From JAEHDI01 sp035455185 (GTDB taxonomy: Bacteria; Acidobacteriota; Terriglobia; Bryobacterales; Bryobacteraceae), in NCBI GenBank assembly GCA_035455185.1, contig DATIFQ010000167.1, forward strand, positions 1-34,679: 34,679 nt of DNA, read 5' to 3'. Shown in pieces: positions 32,476-34,679 of this stretch. The notes beneath the pieces are model-generated. The model made no database searches. It was not told where the DNA came from and saw only the letters and a program-made list of their open reading frames with translations. The translations under genes were made by a program, and so were the position numbers. The first letter of the stretch is position 1, and the number at the start of each line of letters is the position of its first letter.

Positions 32476-33357
32476 ATGGCAAACGAATTGGCCGCGTTGT
32501 CGAATGAACTGGCAACTGTGGTGGAGCGGGCCGGGCAGGCGGTGGTTGCGGTGCATGCCCGCCCGCGGTTTTCCTCGAGCGGAGCATTCTGGCGGCCCGG
32601 CATCATCGTCACCGCCGAACACACCATCCGCCTCGAGGAGGAGATCACAGTAACGCTGCCGGACGGTTCGAATGTTCCTGCGACGTTGGCTGGTAGCGAC
32701 GCAGGTACTGATGTGGCGGTGTTGCGCGTCGACGGCGCCGCCGGCTCGCCAATCTCGCGAGCTGGCGCTGTGCCGTCACCCGGCAATCTGGCCCTGGCCA
32801 TCGGCCGTTCACAGGATTCCGGGGTGAATGCCACCATGGGTATCGTGAGCGCCGTGAGCGGATCCTGGCGCACCTGGCGCGGCGGGCGGCTGGACCACTA
32901 CATTCGGCTGGACCTAACGCTTTACCCCGGCTCTTCGGGAGGCGTGGCCGTCAACATCGAGGGTGAAGCCATCGGCATCGCCACCTCGGCGCTTTCCCGC
33001 ATTGCGGGTGTGGCGATTCCGGCATCTACTGTGGATCGCGTGGTTGACGAAATCCTGAAGCGCGGCCGGGTGGCGCGCGGGTATCTCGGAGTGGGACTGC
33101 AACCGGTGGAGTTGCCGGATCATCAAAAAGGTCTGATCGTTTTGTCGGTCGAGTCCGGAGGTCCGGCGGACAAGGCCGGCGTGCTCATAGGCGATATTCT
33201 CATCTCGCTGGGCAGACACGTGGTGGTCGATACCGACGATATCCAGACCGTGCTCGAATCGCAGGGCGTCGGCCGGAGCGTCGAGACCGAGCTACTGCGT
33301 GGCGGCGTCGCGAAGAAGCTCGCAATCACCACCGGGGAACGGTCCCGGAGGAGCTGA
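32476..33357 (+). CDS. Trypsin-like serine protease with PDZ domain (HtrA-like), non-secreted
   Basis: The 293-residue protein is an HtrA/S1C-type protease. Triad residues fit as His49 (VTAEHT), Asp79 (GTDVAVL) and Ser154 in PGSSGG. A PDZ domain follows from about 200 (RGYLGVGLQP, LSVESGGPADKAGVLIGDIL). The start has no signal peptide or transmembrane helix, unlike most HtrA proteins, so it looks cytoplasmic. ATG 32476 has GAGGGG eight bases upstream and beats the GTG at 32467. It is followed after one base by a second protease of the same fold, and then a regulator, as one translationally coupled set. The activation cue may be ligand binding to PDZ. The substrate is unknown. Confidence 0.88.
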   Translation: MANELAALSNELATVVERAGQAVVAVHARPRFSSSGAFWRPGIIVTAEHTIRLEEEITVTLPDGSNVPATLAGSDAGTDVAVLRVDGAAGSPISRAGAVPSPGNLALAIGRSQDSGVNATMGIVSAVSGSWRTWRGGRLDHYIRLDLTLYPGSSGGVAVNIEGEAIGIATSALSRIAGVAIPASTVDRVVDEILKRGRVARGYLGVGLQPVELPDHQKGLIVLSVESGGPADKAGVLIGDILISLGRHVVVDTDDIQTVLESQGVGRSVETELLRGGVAKKLAITTGERSRRS

Positions 33358-33358
33358 C

Positions 33359-34153
33359 GTGCGCGGATTCGGAGAAATTTCCGAGCGGCTCCGGCGTTCC
33401 ACCGCGCGAGTCTTCGCGTGGGAGCGAGGAGGGGGCGGGTCGGGCGTGGTATGGAGCGCCGACGGCCTGATCCTTACGAACGCACACGTGGCAAGGACGC
33501 CCGCGGCGCGCGTGGAATTGTGGGATGGGCGCTGTTTCGATGCGCGCGTCGTGGCCCGCGATCCGCGCCGCGATCTGACTGTTCTGCGGATTTCGGCTGA
33601 TGGCCTGGAGGCCGCAATGCCCGGCGACTCCGCTTCGCTGCGGCCGGGCGAATTGGTGATGGCCATTGGAAACCCATTGGGGTTCATCGGCGCACTGTCT
33701 ACCGGCGTGGTTCACTCCATCGGCCCGCTGCCGGGAATGGGCCACGAGAGGTGGATTCTCGCAGACGTGCGGCTTGCTCCGGGGAACTCCGGCGGGCCGC
33801 TCGCCAACGCACAGGGGCAGGTTGTGGGCATCAATACCGCCATCGTGAACGGCTTGGGAGTGGCGGCGCCGGTATCGACCGCCATGGATTTCCTTCGGCG
33901 AGGCGCGCGGCCGGCGCTTGGCGCCACGCTCCGGCCGCTGCGATTCGGACTGCTGATTCTGGAAGTGGACCCCGGCGGCGCAGCGGTAGCCGCATCGCTT
34001 CGTGCGGGTGATATTCTGCTCACCTCCCTGGGCGAACTCAGCGATGCCCTGGACTCCGGGCTGGACGTGATGCGGCTGCGCTTTCTGCGCGGGAATCGCG
34101 AACGTGTGCGGGAGGTCTGCGTGCAGCTTCGAGCGCACGCCGAGGCAGCGTGA
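33359..34153 (+). CDS. Second trypsin-like (HtrA-like) serine protease, non-secreted
   Basis: The 264-residue protease has a clear triad: His43 in LTNAHVA, Asp72 in RRDLTVL and Ser144 in PGNSGGPL. Its C-terminal region (about 180-255, LLILEVDPGGAAVAASLRAGDILLT) is a PDZ domain. No signal peptide is present. It is closer to canonical DegP-like sequences than the preceding protease. GTG 33359 is chosen because GGAG lies shortly upstream and the start is one base after the previous stop; the longer open frame to 33299 overlaps that gene. Its stop overlaps the start of the LuxR-like gene (GTGA), so all three are coupled. It may form a mixed oligomer with its neighbour, which is inference. Confidence 0.88.
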   Translation: MRGFGEISERLRRSTARVFAWERGGGGSGVVWSADGLILTNAHVARTPAARVELWDGRCFDARVVARDPRRDLTVLRISADGLEAAMPGDSASLRPGELVMAIGNPLGFIGALSTGVVHSIGPLPGMGHERWILADVRLAPGNSGGPLANAQGQVVGINTAIVNGLGVAAPVSTAMDFLRRGARPALGATLRPLRFGLLILEVDPGGAAVAASLRAGDILLTSLGELSDALDSGLDVMRLRFLRGNRERVREVCVQLRAHAEAA

Positions 34154-34679
34154 TCCGGCTCCTGATCGTCGCCTCATCCGCAGTCGTGCGCGCGGGGCTC
34201 GAGGCCCTGGCCGCTTCGAACCCCGGGTTGCAGGTCGTGGGCTCGCTTCCGGATTTCACCGGGGTCGAGGACGTGCATCCGAACGTCGTCCTTGCGGCCG
34301 CGCCTCTGGAAGAGATTCCGCCCCTGCCCGGCGGCAGCGCTGTGCCGCTGGTTCTCATCACGAGTGACTCGCAGGCGGTGTGGACGCTTGAGGCGCTCCG
34401 TCTCGGCGTACGCGCCCTGCTGCCGCGCGACGCGTCGCAGGCGGAAATCCTTGCCGCCGTCGAAGCCGCGGCAACCGGCCTCGCCGTGATCGACCCACAG
34501 GATCTGGATGCCATGCTGTCTTCGGCGGCGCCGGTTCAGGCTGCCGGTGACGTCTCCGCGCTCACGGCGCGGGAACTGGAGGTGCTGCGGATGATGGCCG
34601 AGGGTGCGGCAAACAAGATCATCGCCTGGAAGCTGGGAATCTCCGAGCACACGGTGAAGTTCCACGTGGCCTCGATTCT
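34150..34679 (+). CDS. LuxR/NarL-family regulator with degenerate receiver domain (3' end cut off)
   Basis: This frame starts at GTG 34150, overlapping the stop of the protease gene, and runs off the window after 176 codons. The C-terminal part LTARELEVLRMMAEGAANKI and ISEHTVKFHV is a LuxR-type helix-turn-helix. The N-terminal 115 residues follow the NarL receiver fold (VIRLLIVASSAVVRAGLEAL, VPLVLITSD, LGVRALLPRDAS). The acidic pair after strand 1 is replaced by Ala-Ser, the phospho-acceptor position reads VVLAAAP, and the conserved lysine is arginine. So classical phosphorylation looks impossible; it would act as a pseudoreceiver. With two coupled proteases ahead of it, control by cleavage or protein contact is a possibility. 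Domain call is strong; role is inferred. Confidence 0.88.
   Translation, partial: MIRLLIVASSAVVRAGLEALAASNPGLQVVGSLPDFTGVEDVHPNVVLAAAPLEEIPPLPGGSAVPLVLITSDSQAVWTLEALRLGVRALLPRDASQAEILAAVEAAATGLAVIDPQDLDAMLSSAAPVQAAGDVSALTARELEVLRMMAEGAANKIIAWKLGISEHTVKFHVASI

Overview
The window is a GC-rich, gene-dense bacterial chromosome segment with 37 protein genes, two of them cut by the window edges. I see no tRNA, rRNA, CRISPR array, insertion sequence or phage gene, and no gene-free stretch longer than 300 bases. The protein set suggests an acidobacterium of the Bryobacter/Solibacter type: a SufBCDSU-SufT operon, BNR-propeller and MoaD-like genes side by side, a GT2/GT-C pair, several Gfo/Idh/MocA-type sugar genes, and small intergenic palindromes. 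This placement is inferred from gene content, not from a marker gene.

Layout. (1) 1-5531 (+): a tightly packed Fe-S cluster assembly operon, sufB(partial)-sufC-sufD-sufS-sufU-sufT, ending in an Rrf2-family regulator that probably reads Fe-S status. (2) 5687-8917 (-): a small putative lipoprotein, a MoaD/ThiS-like carrier ending in Gly-Gly that overlaps a BNR-repeat propeller gene, and a 274-residue protein of unknown function. (3) 8929-11932: a divergent pair of a GT-C membrane mannosyltransferase-like protein (-) and a processive GT2 glycan synthase (+), likely for a cell-surface polysaccharide or glycolipid. (4) 11939-16046: a DASS-family dicarboxylate transporter (-), an exported M20 peptidase (+) and a penicillin-binding transpeptidase (-). 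(5) 16188-20253: carbohydrate genes, namely SDR and GH16 glucanase (-) diverging from a Gfo/Idh/MocA dehydrogenase and a sugar isomerase (+). These are followed by an acyl-CoA synthetase (+) and an HpcH/HpaI aldolase (-). (6) 22970-30169 (+): a complete drug-efflux-type operon with a CecR-like TetR repressor, TolC-like channel, HlyD adaptor, two ABC ATPases and two ABC-2 permeases. It corresponds to E. coli CecR/YbhGFSR plus a dedicated outer-membrane channel. The repressor has a near-consensus promoter with a palindrome at the expected transcription start. (7) 30249-32368: an unusual CcmH-like protein, a DUF302 protein and a tandem universal stress protein, and a small membrane protein. (8) 32476-34679 (+): two trypsin-like (S1C) proteases without signal peptides, translationally coupled to a LuxR-family regulator whose receiver domain has lost its acidic phosphorylation residues.

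Most interesting points: the protease-protease-pseudoreceiver operon at the right edge, the MoaD-like carrier coupled to a BNR propeller, the CcmH-like protein with adjacent rather than CxxC cysteines, the self-contained exporter with its operator, and a family of short GG-centred palindromes between genes. Starts were chosen from ribosome-binding sites, overlaps and family fit, and several differ from the longest possible reading frame.
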